Positions 1-7,853 of a stretch of 64,000 nucleotides of DNA are shown here, piece by piece; position 1 is the first letter of the stretch, and each line of letters starts with the position of its first letter. The notes below the pieces were generated by a model that worked only from the letters and a program-made list of their open reading frames with translations, ran no database searches and was not told where the DNA came from. A program made the translations under genes and the position numbers. The DNA comes from a bacterium (lineage in GTDB: Bacteria; Gemmatimonadota; Glassbacteria; GWA2-58-10): assembly GCA_021372515.1 (NCBI GenBank), contig JAJFUG010000045.1, positions 18,401 through 82,400 of the forward strand. The letters are read 5' to 3'.

Positions 1-2
1 AC

Positions 3-146
3 AGACCCTACAAGCCGGCCATGCCGCCTGAGAAAGCCCTCAGCATCCTGAGCTGGGAGGTCGGTGAGGGCAAGATCGACCCGGACCTGTTCAAGGTATT
101 CAGTGAGGGCCGGGTCTGGGAGCTGACCAGCAACCATCAGGCCTGA
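3..146 (+). CDS. HD-GYP domain phosphohydrolase, C-terminal fragment
   Basis: Only the last 47 codons are in the window; the gene begins upstream. The reading frame starting at base 3 gives RPYKPAMPPEKALSIL, then GKIDPDLFKVF, ending at TGA 144-146. RPY(R/K)PA followed by an acidic DP(D/E)L(F/V)..F helix is the usual C-terminal signature of HD-GYP proteins, which hydrolyse cyclic di-GMP. The catalytic HD and GYP motifs lie outside the window, so activity cannot be judged. It converges with the minus-strand zinc-ribbon gene at 187-480. A second HD-GYP protein is encoded at 47315-48883. Confidence 0.7.
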   Translation, partial: RPYKPAMPPEKALSILSWEVGEGKIDPDLFKVFSEGRVWELTSNHQA

Positions 147-186
147 CCGGCTTACCCTCCCCGATTACAATCCTGACAACCGCGGC

Positions 187-480
187 TTATTTCCGGAAAA
201 GGTCATCCAGCTTTTTGCGCGCCTGCCCCGGGTTTGGCCCGACCTGTCCGGCCGGACCGCCGCCGCCGCCCTCGCGCGGGCGGAACCAGTCGCAGAAATT
301 GGCTTTGGCCCGGTCGGGGACCCATTCGGACTGCGGCTCGCGGCACTCGTTGTGCGCGTTGCGGTCGTGCAGCGCGCAGTTGAGGCAGGCGTGCAGGGGC
401 CGCCCGCAACCCGGGCACATATCGCCCCGGAACACCTTGTCCGCCACCTGGACATCCCGCCCGCAGCCATGACAGATCAT
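187..480 (-). CDS. Small zinc-ribbon protein, function unknown
   Basis: A 97-residue cytosolic protein with eight cysteines: C3-x2-C6, C22-x2-C25, C32-x2-C35, C46 and C63. These could bind two zinc ions. A glycine/proline-rich linker (about residues 70-85) and a basic end KKLDDLFRK follow. The frame is open further upstream, but the ATG at 478-480 is chosen because it is preceded by AAGGAGG at good spacing and the zinc motif begins at residue 3. No enzymatic domain is seen. It stands alone, with a palindromic repeat element in the gap upstream. Confidence 0.65.
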   Translation of the reverse strand: MICHGCGRDVQVADKVFRGDMCPGCGRPLHACLNCALHDRNAHNECREPQSEWVPDRAKANFCDWFRPREGGGGGPAGQVGPNPGQARKKLDDLFRK

Positions 481-610
481 TCCCGCCTCCTTTATGGCGC
501 TTGCCGTGTCGACAGCATATCTCTTGACAAAGAAACCTCGAACCGTGCGGGGCATGGCGCGGCGTGCCCTTGCGCCGATCCGATGGTTTGAAGCGCCGGT
601 GTGCTTTTCA

Positions 611-664
611 TGTAGGGTCGCACCCATGTGTGCGACCGGGCGGACACATGGGTCCGCCCCTACA
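611..664 (+). repeat. Palindromic intergenic element, copy 1
   Basis: A 54-bp element bounded by the inverted ends TGTAGGG and CCCTACA. Inside are two adjacent hairpins: GGTCGCAC/GTGCGACC, then GGCGGAC/GTCCGCC around an ACATGG loop. The whole could fold as a three-way junction. It lies between the zinc-ribbon gene and the bshB1-like gene. Near-identical copies are at 35002-35055 (same strand) and 62716-62769 (opposite strand). No ORF is present. Confidence 0.85.
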
Positions 665-710
665 TCTGCCGGCTGAACGTATTAGCCGATACGTGTCAAT
701 CAGATAAAGC

Positions 711-1433
711 TCAGATCGATTTCACACCCATGCTAACAATATCATCCACCCGCACAGTCTCGCGGGTGAGGAAAGGCTCGCCGTAGAGCGCGCGTATCTG
801 CGAGCCGTAGTGCAGGGCGTGGGTCCGCAGAAGCTCGAACAGCGGCTGGCCGTTGGGGAACAGCTCCCCCGCCTCGACCCGTCCCTCGAACTGGCTGGCG
901 AAACATTGCACAGCCTGGAGCTTGCGCTCGAACTGGGCGCTGATGTCCACCACGAAAGTCGGCTTGCCGCCGTGCTCGATGAAGCTCAAGGGGTGGAGGA
1001 TCTTTTCCGGCCGGACCGGCTCGCCCTCGCCGGGGACATTTTTCAGCCCGGCCAGGAAAGCCGCGGCCCGGCCGAGGCTGGCGGCGGTCTCGTGGTCGGG
1101 GTGACGGCTGCGCCAGTGGGGCAGGATCAGCACCCGCGGCCCCAGGCGTCTGATTGCGCGGGCCAGGACAAGGCGCGAGTCCTGGTCATCCTGAAGAGCG
1201 GCATCCGGCAGGCCAAGATTCTCCCGCACCGCCAGCCCCATCACCTCCGAGGCCGCCTCGGCCTCGCGGCGGCGCAGAGCGGAATCCCCACGGGTCCCGG
1301 TCTCCCCTCCGGTCAGATCGAGCACTCCCACCCGGTAGCCGGCATCCGCCATGCGGATCAGGGTCCCGCCGCAGGTCAGCTCGGCGTCATCCGGGTGGGC
1401 CACCACGGCCAGAACATCGAGAGATTTGGTCAC
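711..1433 (-). CDS. bshB1: PIG-L family deacetylase, BshB1-like
   Basis: A 240-residue PIG-L/LmbE-type zinc deacetylase. Family motifs visible are AHPDDAEL (residues 12-19; His, Asp and Asp are metal/catalytic residues) and a downstream HPDHE. The segments DLTGGETGTRGD and NLGLPDA are typical of BshB1, which deacetylates GlcNAc-malate in bacillithiol synthesis. The other bacillithiol genes (bshA, bshC) are not in the window, so the substrate is inferred; other PIG-L enzymes act on N-acetylated sugars. The start is GTG at 1431-1433 with AAGGAGA upstream. Confidence 0.75.
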   Translation of the reverse strand: MTKSLDVLAVVAHPDDAELTCGGTLIRMADAGYRVGVLDLTGGETGTRGDSALRRREAEAASEVMGLAVRENLGLPDAALQDDQDSRLVLARAIRRLGPRVLILPHWRSRHPDHETAASLGRAAAFLAGLKNVPGEGEPVRPEKILHPLSFIEHGGKPTFVVDISAQFERKLQAVQCFASQFEGRVEAGELFPNGQPLFELLRTHALHYGSQIRALYGEPFLTRETVRVDDIVSMGVKSI

Positions 1434-1522
1434 CCGGCTCTCCTTGACTTAAAGTAGTTTAACATGTCCGGTTCGTAATTCCTGATTCAGATCAACAATA
1501 CACACTGGCTACCGCTACGCAA

Positions 1523-2368
1523 TCACGAGCTTTCGGCCTCCGTCAGCCCCAGCTCGGCGGCCACGATCCGCCAGAACCGCTCCCGGCCGTGTGTTTCCTT
1601 CCAAGGCGCGTGGCCGCAACGGTCAAGCTCGTACCAGCGCAAATCCTTGACCTGCCCGCGGATCGGGCCGATTACCCCCTCGAGCGGAGTCGGGTCGTAG
1701 GCGCCGTGAAGCACCCGGACCGGCCGGGCGATATCCGGCGCTATTTTCACAAAGAAACCCTCCTGCCGCAACTGCGCCCCCTCGGCCCATACGCTGGCGT
1801 ACTGGCCGCTGTCCACCCGGACCAGCTCGTCCGAGTTTTCCGGCGAGTCCTCCACCGAAAAGTTGTCCGCGCGCTCGGCCAGCGCGCCCAGCCGGGCGAG
1901 CAGCCCGTTATGCGCCTCGCCCCGCGACTCCGGCAGAGTCTTGACGATCCGGAGATACTCCTCCCGCTCCACCTGCTCCAGGCGGGCCAGCCGCCGCCGG
2001 GTCATCTGTTCGGCGTAGCGCGCCTCGAACGCCCCGGAGCCGATCAGAAAAATTTTTTCCACCAGCTCCGGGCGGCTGTAGGCCAGCAGCCAGGCCAGCC
2101 AAGCGCCCCAGGAGTGGCCGAACACCACCGCAGGCCAGGCTGCGTGCTCCCGTATCTGGCCGGCCAGTTCCTCGACCTGGCCCCACACGCTCACCGCACT
2201 CTGCAGCGGCTCGACTGTCCCCAGCCAGCGGGCCAGCCCGGCGGCCAGCGTTGAAGCGCTACCCGGCGCCCCCGGCCCACCGTGCACCGCCACAGCCCGG
2301 TACGGCGGCGTTCCGTGAAACCGGCAACCGCTCACACCCTCACCCTCGCTCCAAGTAATATCATCCAA
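1523..2368 (-). CDS. Alpha/beta hydrolase
   Basis: About 281 residues with the alpha/beta-hydrolase layout: HGGPG oxyanion loop near residue 29, nucleophile elbow GHSWGA (Ser about 95), an acid in GAYDPTP and the catalytic His in RCGHAPW near the end. HGGPG is shared with proline iminopeptidase-like members, but the substrate is unknown. No signal peptide is seen, so it is probably cytosolic. The first in-frame start is TTG 2366-2368 without a clear ribosome site. A GTG 11 codons in, preceded by GAGGGTGAGG, is an equally likely start. Confidence 0.75.
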   Translation of the reverse strand: MDDITWSEGEGVSGCRFHGTPPYRAVAVHGGPGAPGSASTLAAGLARWLGTVEPLQSAVSVWGQVEELAGQIREHAAWPAVVFGHSWGAWLAWLLAYSRPELVEKIFLIGSGAFEARYAEQMTRRRLARLEQVEREEYLRIVKTLPESRGEAHNGLLARLGALAERADNFSVEDSPENSDELVRVDSGQYASVWAEGAQLRQEGFFVKIAPDIARPVRVLHGAYDPTPLEGVIGPIRGQVKDLRWYELDRCGHAPWKETHGRERFWRIVAAELGLTEAESS

Positions 2369-2507
2369 ATGAGATACATCTTTTCATTTTCGTCCCGGCG
2401 TAGCGGCACACTCCGGCCGCGCCCCCTTATTCTACTGCCGGTACGCCTCCATTGCAAGAATTGAGGCAGCTCCGAGGCTTACTGAACATTATTTTGTAAG
2501 GGTTTTC

Positions 2508-2536
2508 TTGACAACCGGCAAAGCCCGGAGTACAAT
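2508..2536 (+). promoter_or_regulatory. Sigma-70-type promoter for the ECF sigma gene
   Basis: TTGACA at 2508-2513 and TACAAT at 2531-2536, separated by 17 bp, lie about 95 bp before the ATG at 2630. This housekeeping-type promoter is the only clear one before the sigma/anti-sigma pair. Confidence 0.6.
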
Positions 2537-2629
2537 TATACTGTACCTTGATGTCCAGATTAACAAGGGCATTTGCAAGTAACACACTCGCATAATTTCC
2601 GTTAAAACTCTGGTGCAGAGAGTGCCGAA

Positions 2630-3247
2630 ATGGCAACGCAGCGTTCTTTCCCGGAAATATCGGACGAGGAGCTGATGCTGGAGCTCCAGCAGGGCCGGGA
2701 AGAGGCTTTCAACGAGATATTGGGCCGTTACAAGGACTACTCGGTCCGATTTTGTTACCGGTTCGTCCGGGACTACGAGCTGGCGGAGGACATCTCGCAG
2801 GAGGGGTTCATCCGCCTCTACAAGTACCGTCACAAGTACCAGATCACGGCCAAGTTCATCACCCTGCTGTCTAAAATCCTGATGAACCTGTGCCTGGACG
2901 AGTTCCGCAAGCGCAAGGCCTATACCACGGTCGAGATAGACGCCATGCCCGAGGGCGGCATGGACCGGATGAGCAGGCACGACCTGCTGAGCGACGAGAG
3001 CAGCCCGGACCCGGAGCAGGAGTATTACAGCAAGGAACTGGGGCAGAAAATCCGCCAGCAGCTCGGCGGCCTCTCCCCGCGCTATCGCACTGTGCTGATC
3101 CTGCGACAGTTCCACGGCTACAGCTACAAGGAAATAGCCGAGATCATGGGTGCCTCGCTCAACGAGGTCAAGATCTGGATCCACCGGGCGCGAAACCAGC
3201 TCAAAGAGCGTCTTTCCACTCATCTGAAATCGGTGCTCCGAGAATGA
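2630..3247 (+). CDS. ECF-type RNA polymerase sigma factor
   Basis: A 205-residue sigma-70-family protein. Region 2 (about residues 20-95) contains YRFVRDYELAEDISQEGFIRL, the -10-binding helix pattern of ECF factors. Region 4 (about 135-195) holds LSPRYRTVLILRQFHGYSYKEIAEIMG, a helix-turn-helix for the -35 element. Between them is a linker of about 40 residues rich in D, E and S. Its stop overlaps the ATG of a small anti-sigma-like gene, so the two are probably co-translated. The target regulon cannot be read from this window. Confidence 0.85.
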   Translation: MATQRSFPEISDEELMLELQQGREEAFNEILGRYKDYSVRFCYRFVRDYELAEDISQEGFIRLYKYRHKYQITAKFITLLSKILMNLCLDEFRKRKAYTTVEIDAMPEGGMDRMSRHDLLSDESSPDPEQEYYSKELGQKIRQQLGGLSPRYRTVLILRQFHGYSYKEIAEIMGASLNEVKIWIHRARNQLKERLSTHLKSVLRE

Positions 3248-3537
3248 ACAGACCGGCCGATAACTCCGAGCGCTTGAGCGCCTACCTCGACGGTGAGCTG
3301 CCGGAGGAGGAATCGGCCGGACTTAGAGCGACACTCCTGGAAAACGAAAGTTGGAGAAAGCAACTTGACGAATTGTGCGAGGTGAACCGCCTGCTTGTCC
3401 TCTGGGACCAGCGTGAAATGCAAGGCATCCACGCCTCAGCCGATTTCGAGCGCCGCCTTTTCTGCCGCCTGCGCGGCCTGCTCCGCCCCCTGCCTCCAGC
3501 CGGCAGCGCGCCGGATGACCCGATCATAATGAGCTGA
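3244..3537 (+). CDS. Anti-sigma-like partner of the ECF factor, without zinc motif
   Basis: A 97-residue protein starting at the ATG in the ATGA that ends the sigma gene. The N-terminus SERLSAYLDGELPEEE matches the first helix of zinc-binding anti-sigma proteins (ASD/ZAS). The region that should carry H-x3-C-x2-C reads LLENESWRKQLDELCEV, so the zinc ligands are missing. There is no membrane segment. Gene order and helix pattern support an anti-sigma role; that it binds the ECF factor is inferred. It might be a soluble, zinc-independent or degenerate form. Confidence 0.6.
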   Translation: MNRPADNSERLSAYLDGELPEEESAGLRATLLENESWRKQLDELCEVNRLLVLWDQREMQGIHASADFERRLFCRLRGLLRPLPPAGSAPDDPIIMS

Positions 3538-3770
3538 CACCGCTCCCCACCTGCATCTCGATCTGTATCATACTTGTTTTATTTCATTTACATCATTTTG
3601 CTATCCGATTGGATAGTAGCCCATTTCCCTGCCCCAGACCCACCCTTTTTTCACGTTTTCCAGGCCGCCACAACCTGATCCGTCACATTAAGCCGACCCG
3701 CTAAAGCGTTCTTTTCCCAAGGCGTAGAAAAATTCTTTAAAAAAAAGTGTTAAATACCCCTTCTTTTATC

Positions 3771-3798
3771 TTGACAAGCTTTCTGAGGCCTTTATATT
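3771..3798 (+). promoter_or_regulatory. Sigma-70-type promoter of the dcw cluster (PmraZ)
   Basis: TTGACA at 3771-3776 and TATATT at 3793-3798, with a 16-bp spacer, lie about 87 bp before mraZ. A TATTG reading gives a 17-bp spacer. It is the strongest promoter match before the 13-gene dcw run. Confidence 0.65.
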
Positions 3799-3802
3799 GA
3801 AT

Positions 3803-3832
3803 TCGGGTGTCAAATTGTGTCAAAAAGTGGCA
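3803..3832 (+). promoter_or_regulatory. Candidate MraZ operator, three 10-bp repeats
   Basis: Three consecutive 10-bp units of the form NNNNGTG(T/G)CA occupy 3803-3832, with GTG at 3807, 3817 and 3827. They begin 5 bp after the -10 element, over the expected transcription start. MraZ is known to repress its own operon by binding tandem 10-bp-spaced boxes (TGGG-type in Escherichia coli; AAAGTG(T/G) followed by three bases in Mollicutes). The third unit contains AAAGTGG exactly. Confidence 0.65.
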
Positions 3833-3884
3833 GCATATCCCAAAGACGTTCTGCACCACCGCAGTCAATCCCGGGCGAGGCGGC

Positions 3885-4319
3885 ATGAGACACTGGGGAC
3901 GGTCAATCAACTCCCTTGACGCGAAAGGCAGAGTCTCACTGCCCGCGCGGTTCCGCCAGAAGGACACGGACTACTATGTCCTTAACCGCGGCCTGGACGG
4001 CTGCCTTTATCTCTACACTCCCGAGCAGTACGAGCAGACCCTCGAAAAGATCCAGAACCTTCCCGGCAACAAGAAAAATGTCCGGTTCTTCATGCGCGAG
4101 TGGACCAAGTTCGCAACGGATGTCCAGCTCGACACGCAGAACCGGATCCTGATCAGCCGGGAGCTGCTCGACCTGGCCGGCCTGAAGAAAGAGGTCGTGT
4201 TCCAGGGGGCCAACGACCGGGTGGAACTCTGGGACCCGGCCCGGCAGGAGGAGTACACCAGCCGCTTCGAGAAGGAGCAGTCGCTCACTTTCGAGGATAT
4301 CGCCGAGATATTCGACTGA
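3885..4319 (+). CDS. mraZ: Transcriptional regulator MraZ
   Basis: A 144-residue protein with two SpoVT-AbrB-like MraZ domains: GRSINSLDAKGRVSLPARFR at the N-terminus and a second DxQNRILISREL segment around residues 85-100. It forms a ring-shaped DNA-binding oligomer that regulates the dcw operon. The ATG at 3885 is chosen because the family starts a few residues before GRSINSLD. It is the first gene of the cluster, preceded by a promoter and the candidate operator. The length is normal. Confidence 0.93.
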   Translation: MRHWGRSINSLDAKGRVSLPARFRQKDTDYYVLNRGLDGCLYLYTPEQYEQTLEKIQNLPGNKKNVRFFMREWTKFATDVQLDTQNRILISRELLDLAGLKKEVVFQGANDRVELWDPARQEEYTSRFEKEQSLTFEDIAEIFD

Positions 4320-4412
4320 ACGCGGCGGCAGTTCGGCTTTTGCAGTCGGCAAGAACCTTTCCAGGCACGGGCCGCTCACCGGCGGCCGGGGCCGAACCGG
4401 ATTCTGGCGGAA

Positions 4413-5342
4413 ATGGATTATCGCTCCCCATACCACAACCCCGTCCTCGTCGCCGAGGTCCTGGAGCTGCTCGCCCCGCGCAGCGCAGGCCTTTACCTGG
4501 ACTGCACCGCGGGCGGCGGCGGCCACAGCCGGGCCCTGCTCGAGGCCAGCGCCCCGGAGGGTCGTGTCTGCGCCCTGGACCGCGACCCCGAGGCCGTGGA
4601 GGCGGTGCGCGCACGCCTGGCCGCTTTCGCCGGCCGCCTGAGCCTGGCCTGCGCCAATTTCGAGCAGGCCCCCGCGGCGTTCCCGGGCCTGCGGTTCGAC
4701 GGCATCCTGCTGGACCTGGGCGTGAGTTCGCATCAGTTGGACGAGGCCGGGCGCGGCTTCTCCTGCGACAAGGACGGCCCCCTGGACATGCGCATGTCCG
4801 GCCGGGGCGAGTCCGCCGCCGCCCTGGTCAACTCCGCCGACGAGGCTGAGCTGGACCGCCTTTTCGCCCGCTACGGCGAGACCCGTTTCCATCGCAACAT
4901 CGCCCGGGCCGTAGTCCGCGCCCGCGCCGACAGATACATTGACAGCACCGCGATGCTGGCGGACACGGTCCGCCGCGCCGTCCCGGTGCTCCAGGAGCGC
5001 AAGAGCGTGGTCCAGGTGTTCCAGGCCCTCCGGATCGCGGTGAACGACGAGCTGGGGGCCTTAGAACGCGGCCTGCCGGCCCTGTTCGAGACCCTGGCCG
5101 AACGTGGCCGCCTGGCGGTGATCGCCTATCACAGCCTGGAGGACCGCCTGGTCAAGCACTTTTTCCGCGGCCTGGAAAACCCGTGTGTCTGTCCGCCTGG
5201 CCTTCCGGTCTGCGCCTGCGGGCGCAAGAGCCGGGCGCGGGTGCTGACCGCCCATCCGGTCGGCCCTGCCGCGGACGAGCTGGAGGCCAACCCACGCAGC
5301 CGCTCGGCCCGCCTTCGCGCCGCCGAACGTCTGGCCGCCTGA
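4413..5342 (+). CDS. rsmH: 16S rRNA (cytosine-1402-N4)-methyltransferase RsmH
   Basis: A 309-residue SAM-dependent methyltransferase. It begins YHNPVLVAEVLELL, followed by the SAM-binding motif LDCTAGGGGHS (about residues 28-38) and the catalytic-region motif DGILLDLGVSSHQLD (about 96-110). A cysteine-rich C-terminal segment, CVCPPGLPVCACG, is typical. It methylates N4 of C1402 in the ribosomal P site. It follows mraZ by 93 bp and precedes ftsL by 15 bp, the standard dcw order. Confidence 0.95.
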   Translation: MDYRSPYHNPVLVAEVLELLAPRSAGLYLDCTAGGGGHSRALLEASAPEGRVCALDRDPEAVEAVRARLAAFAGRLSLACANFEQAPAAFPGLRFDGILLDLGVSSHQLDEAGRGFSCDKDGPLDMRMSGRGESAAALVNSADEAELDRLFARYGETRFHRNIARAVVRARADRYIDSTAMLADTVRRAVPVLQERKSVVQVFQALRIAVNDELGALERGLPALFETLAERGRLAVIAYHSLEDRLVKHFFRGLENPCVCPPGLPVCACGRKSRARVLTAHPVGPAADELEANPRSRSARLRAAERLAA

Positions 5343-5357
5343 ACGGAAGGGCCCGCG

Positions 5358-5729
5358 ATGAACCCGTATGCCGGCGCCTACAGACGGAACCAGGTGGTCA
5401 ACCGGCGCATTCAGCGCCGCACGGCTTTTTCCGGAGCCCTGGTCGCGTTTTTCCTGCTGTTTCTCGCCTCGTGTGTCCTGGTCGGCAAGCGGACCGTGGG
5501 GCAGCAACTGCTGATCGAGGTGCAGAACCTCAAGTCCGAGCACAAGCGCCTGATCACCGAGCAGTCGATCTATATCAGCCGCAAGCAGGAATATCTGTCC
5601 AGGGAGAGGATAATCGCTTTCGCCAGGGAACGGCTCGGGCTGGATTTTCCCGAACCCGGCCAGGTGCGCTGGGTCAGGCTGGAAAGCACCGCAGCAGGAA
5701 CCGGCGCCAAGGATATGGCCCGGCAATAA
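5358..5729 (+). CDS. ftsL: Cell division protein FtsL
   Basis: A 123-residue bitopic membrane protein: a basic cytoplasmic N-terminus, one membrane segment at about residues 26-45 (ALVAFFLLFLASCVLV), then a periplasmic coiled coil (QQLLIEVQNLKSEHKRLITEQSIY) and ERLGL(D)FPEPGQVRWV, the usual FtsL/DivIC ending. Sequence is poorly conserved in this family, so the call rests on architecture, size and position between rsmH and ftsI. It should form the FtsQ-FtsL-FtsB complex. No ftsB is in the window. Confidence 0.85.
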   Translation: MNPYAGAYRRNQVVNRRIQRRTAFSGALVAFFLLFLASCVLVGKRTVGQQLLIEVQNLKSEHKRLITEQSIYISRKQEYLSRERIIAFARERLGLDFPEPGQVRWVRLESTAAGTGAKDMARQ

Positions 5730-5750
5730 CTGTTTTCAGAGGTATGTGAT

Positions 5751-7853
5751 TTGGTCCCCTCCCAGGCAGACAAGCGCATACGGCTGGCCCTGGCGGTCGC
5801 CTTTCTCGGCGCCGCTGTGGTGACAGTCAACCTGTTCCGCATCCAGGTGCTCAGTCATGAGCGCTACCTGGCCGAGGCCGAGCGCCAGCACAAGCAGAAG
5901 ATAGTGCTGCCGGCCCGTCGCGGCCACATCTTCGACCGCAACGGCGAGCCGCTCGCTGTCTCGGCCGAGGGCCTGAACATCTACGCCGTCCCCGAGCAGA
6001 TCGAGGACAAGCGCGCCACCGCCTCCGCCCTGGCCGAGCAGCTCGGTCTGGAGAGCCGCAGCATCCTGGGCCGCATCTCCAACGACCGCCCGTTCGTGAT
6101 GATCCAGCAGAAAGTCAATCCCCTGGAGGTCGAGCACCTGCGCAGTCTGAACCTGCCGGGGATCGGCTTCATCCCCTCCTCCAAGCGCTACTATCCGCAC
6201 CACACCCTGGCCGCCCAACTGATCGGCTACGTGGGGATCGACGAGGAGGGCCTGACCGGGCTGGAGTTCCAGTACGACAAGCTGATGCGCGGCACGCCGG
6301 GCTGGCTGGTGGTGCAGCGCGACGCCCGCGGCCGCCCCTACAATCTGCTGGACTACCCGGTGGTGCGCCAGCAGAACGGCGACCACCTGCGCCTGACCCT
6401 GGACGCCGAGTTCCAGGAGATCGTCGAGGCCGAGCTGACCCGCACGATCACCGAAAGCGGGGCGCGTAACGGCTGCGCGATCGCGGTGCGGCCCGCCACC
6501 GGCGAAATCCTGGCCCTGGCCAACTATCCCCCGCTGGACCTGAACGACGAAAGCTCTTTCGCCCGCGACGGCTTCAAGAACATCGCGGCCAATTCGCCGT
6601 TCGAGCCAGGCTCCACGATGAAGACACTCACCGGCTGCGCCCTTCTGGCCGGCGGCCACGTGAAGCTGAGCGACCACGTGTTCTGCGAGAATGGGGCCTG
6701 GGTGATCAGCGCCCGCCGCACGATGCGGGATACCCACCGGTTCGGCGACTTGAATTTCCTGCAGGTGATAACCCATTCGAGCAACGTCGGCATGGGCAAG
6801 CTGATCCAGCGCATCCCGGATGCCGAGCTCTACCGCACCCTGCGCGCCCTGGGTTTCGGCCAGTACACCGGCCAGTGTTTCGGCGGCGAGGACAAGGGTA
6901 TCCTTCCCGAACCCGCCAAATGGGACAAGACCACCAAGACAAGCCTGGCGATCGGCTACAATCTGATGGTCACGCCGCTGCAGATGGCGATGGCCTATGG
7001 CGCCCTGGCCAACGGCGGCATCCTGTACGAGCCGGCCCTGGTCAGCGAGGTGGTGGATGACTCCGGCCGCCGCGTTTCGGCTTTCACCCCGCGCATGGTG
7101 CGCCGCGCCCTGGATGAGCAGGCGGTGCTGCAGATGCGCCGGGCCATGGTCTCGGTGGTCGATTCCGGCACCGGAATCGCGGCCCAGGTCCCTGGGTTCA
7201 AGGTGGCGGGCAAGACCGGCACCAGCATGAAAGCCCATCCCGGCGGTGGGTACAACGGGGCCGGGTACATCAGCTCGTTTGGCGGCTATTTCCCGGCGGA
7301 TGACGCGCAGATAGCCATGTATATAATGATAAATGACCCCGACTACCAGCACCGCTGGGGCGGCTCCTGCGCCGCGCCGGTGTTCGGCGAGTCGATCCGC
7401 AAGACCCTGCTGTCGCGCTCGACCGTGCTCGACCGGGTGAAACTGGGCCTGCCCAGCGCCGAGATGCAGGTGGCCGCAGCAGCAGCAGCGCCGGCCTCCC
7501 AGCTCGCCGCGCTCCACGAGCCGGCCGCCTCACCCGCCCGGTCGCGGAAGCCGGTTGCCGACAGCCTCGGTGTGGGCCAGGGAACCCTGGTGGCGCCGGA
7601 TGTACGCGAAATGACAATCCGTCTGGCCGCGGCGCGCCTGGAACAACTGGGCCTTAAAGTCAACGTGACCGGCGCGGTGCGCGTGCTCGGGCAGAACCCT
7701 CCGCCCGGCGCCAGCCTGCGCCCCGGTGAGGTGGTCACCCTGACCGGAGTGCCGGTCGACATCCGAAACAATTCAGTCTCGCGCACTGGCGAGACCGAGC
7801 AGGCCAGGGCCGAAACCCCGGCCCGGAAACAATCCTACGGGGAGGTCCGGTGA
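5751..7853 (+). CDS. ftsI: Septal peptidoglycan transpeptidase FtsI (PBP3 type) with PASTA domain
   Basis: A 700-residue class B penicillin-binding protein. It has a short cytoplasmic tail and membrane anchor (about residues 10-30), a dimerisation region containing RRGHIFDRNGEPLAVS, and a transpeptidase domain. Active-site motifs are S288-T-M-K291, S343-S-N345 and K488-T-G490. After an Ala/Pro-rich linker comes one PASTA domain (about residues 615-665). PASTA is usual in Firmicutes-type and some diderm FtsI proteins. The start is TTG 5751; AGAGG lies upstream. The stop overlaps the next gene by 4 bp. Confidence 0.93.
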   Translation: MVPSQADKRIRLALAVAFLGAAVVTVNLFRIQVLSHERYLAEAERQHKQKIVLPARRGHIFDRNGEPLAVSAEGLNIYAVPEQIEDKRATASALAEQLGLESRSILGRISNDRPFVMIQQKVNPLEVEHLRSLNLPGIGFIPSSKRYYPHHTLAAQLIGYVGIDEEGLTGLEFQYDKLMRGTPGWLVVQRDARGRPYNLLDYPVVRQQNGDHLRLTLDAEFQEIVEAELTRTITESGARNGCAIAVRPATGEILALANYPPLDLNDESSFARDGFKNIAANSPFEPGSTMKTLTGCALLAGGHVKLSDHVFCENGAWVISARRTMRDTHRFGDLNFLQVITHSSNVGMGKLIQRIPDAELYRTLRALGFGQYTGQCFGGEDKGILPEPAKWDKTTKTSLAIGYNLMVTPLQMAMAYGALANGGILYEPALVSEVVDDSGRRVSAFTPRMVRRALDEQAVLQMRRAMVSVVDSGTGIAAQVPGFKVAGKTGTSMKAHPGGGYNGAGYISSFGGYFPADDAQIAMYIMINDPDYQHRWGGSCAAPVFGESIRKTLLSRSTVLDRVKLGLPSAEMQVAAAAAAPASQLAALHEPAASPARSRKPVADSLGVGQGTLVAPDVREMTIRLAAARLEQLGLKVNVTGAVRVLGQNPPPGASLRPGEVVTLTGVPVDIRNNSVSRTGETEQARAETPARKQSYGEVR

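Larger units (their letters stand above)
3538..3884. other. Intergenic region upstream of the dcw cluster
   Basis: This 347-bp stretch has no credible gene. It is more AT-rich than the flanking genes and holds a small hairpin after the anti-sigma gene (CTATCC/GGATAG, 3601-3616, followed by few Ts). The mraZ promoter and the three-unit repeat are listed separately. An open frame from 3807 extends into mraZ but starts inside the repeat and lacks a ribosome site. Confidence 0.6.

Noticed and set aside
3807-3884. 26-codon N-terminal extension of mraZ
   Set aside because: It begins inside the candidate operator, lacks a ribosome site and is absent from MraZ proteins; ATG 3885 fits the family.
5736-7517. 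593-residue open frame on the minus strand across ftsI
   Set aside because: It is the antisense shadow of a high-GC coding region. The plus-strand frame has all FtsI motifs, and the minus-strand product is low-complexity Gly/Ala/Arg/His with no recognisable domain.
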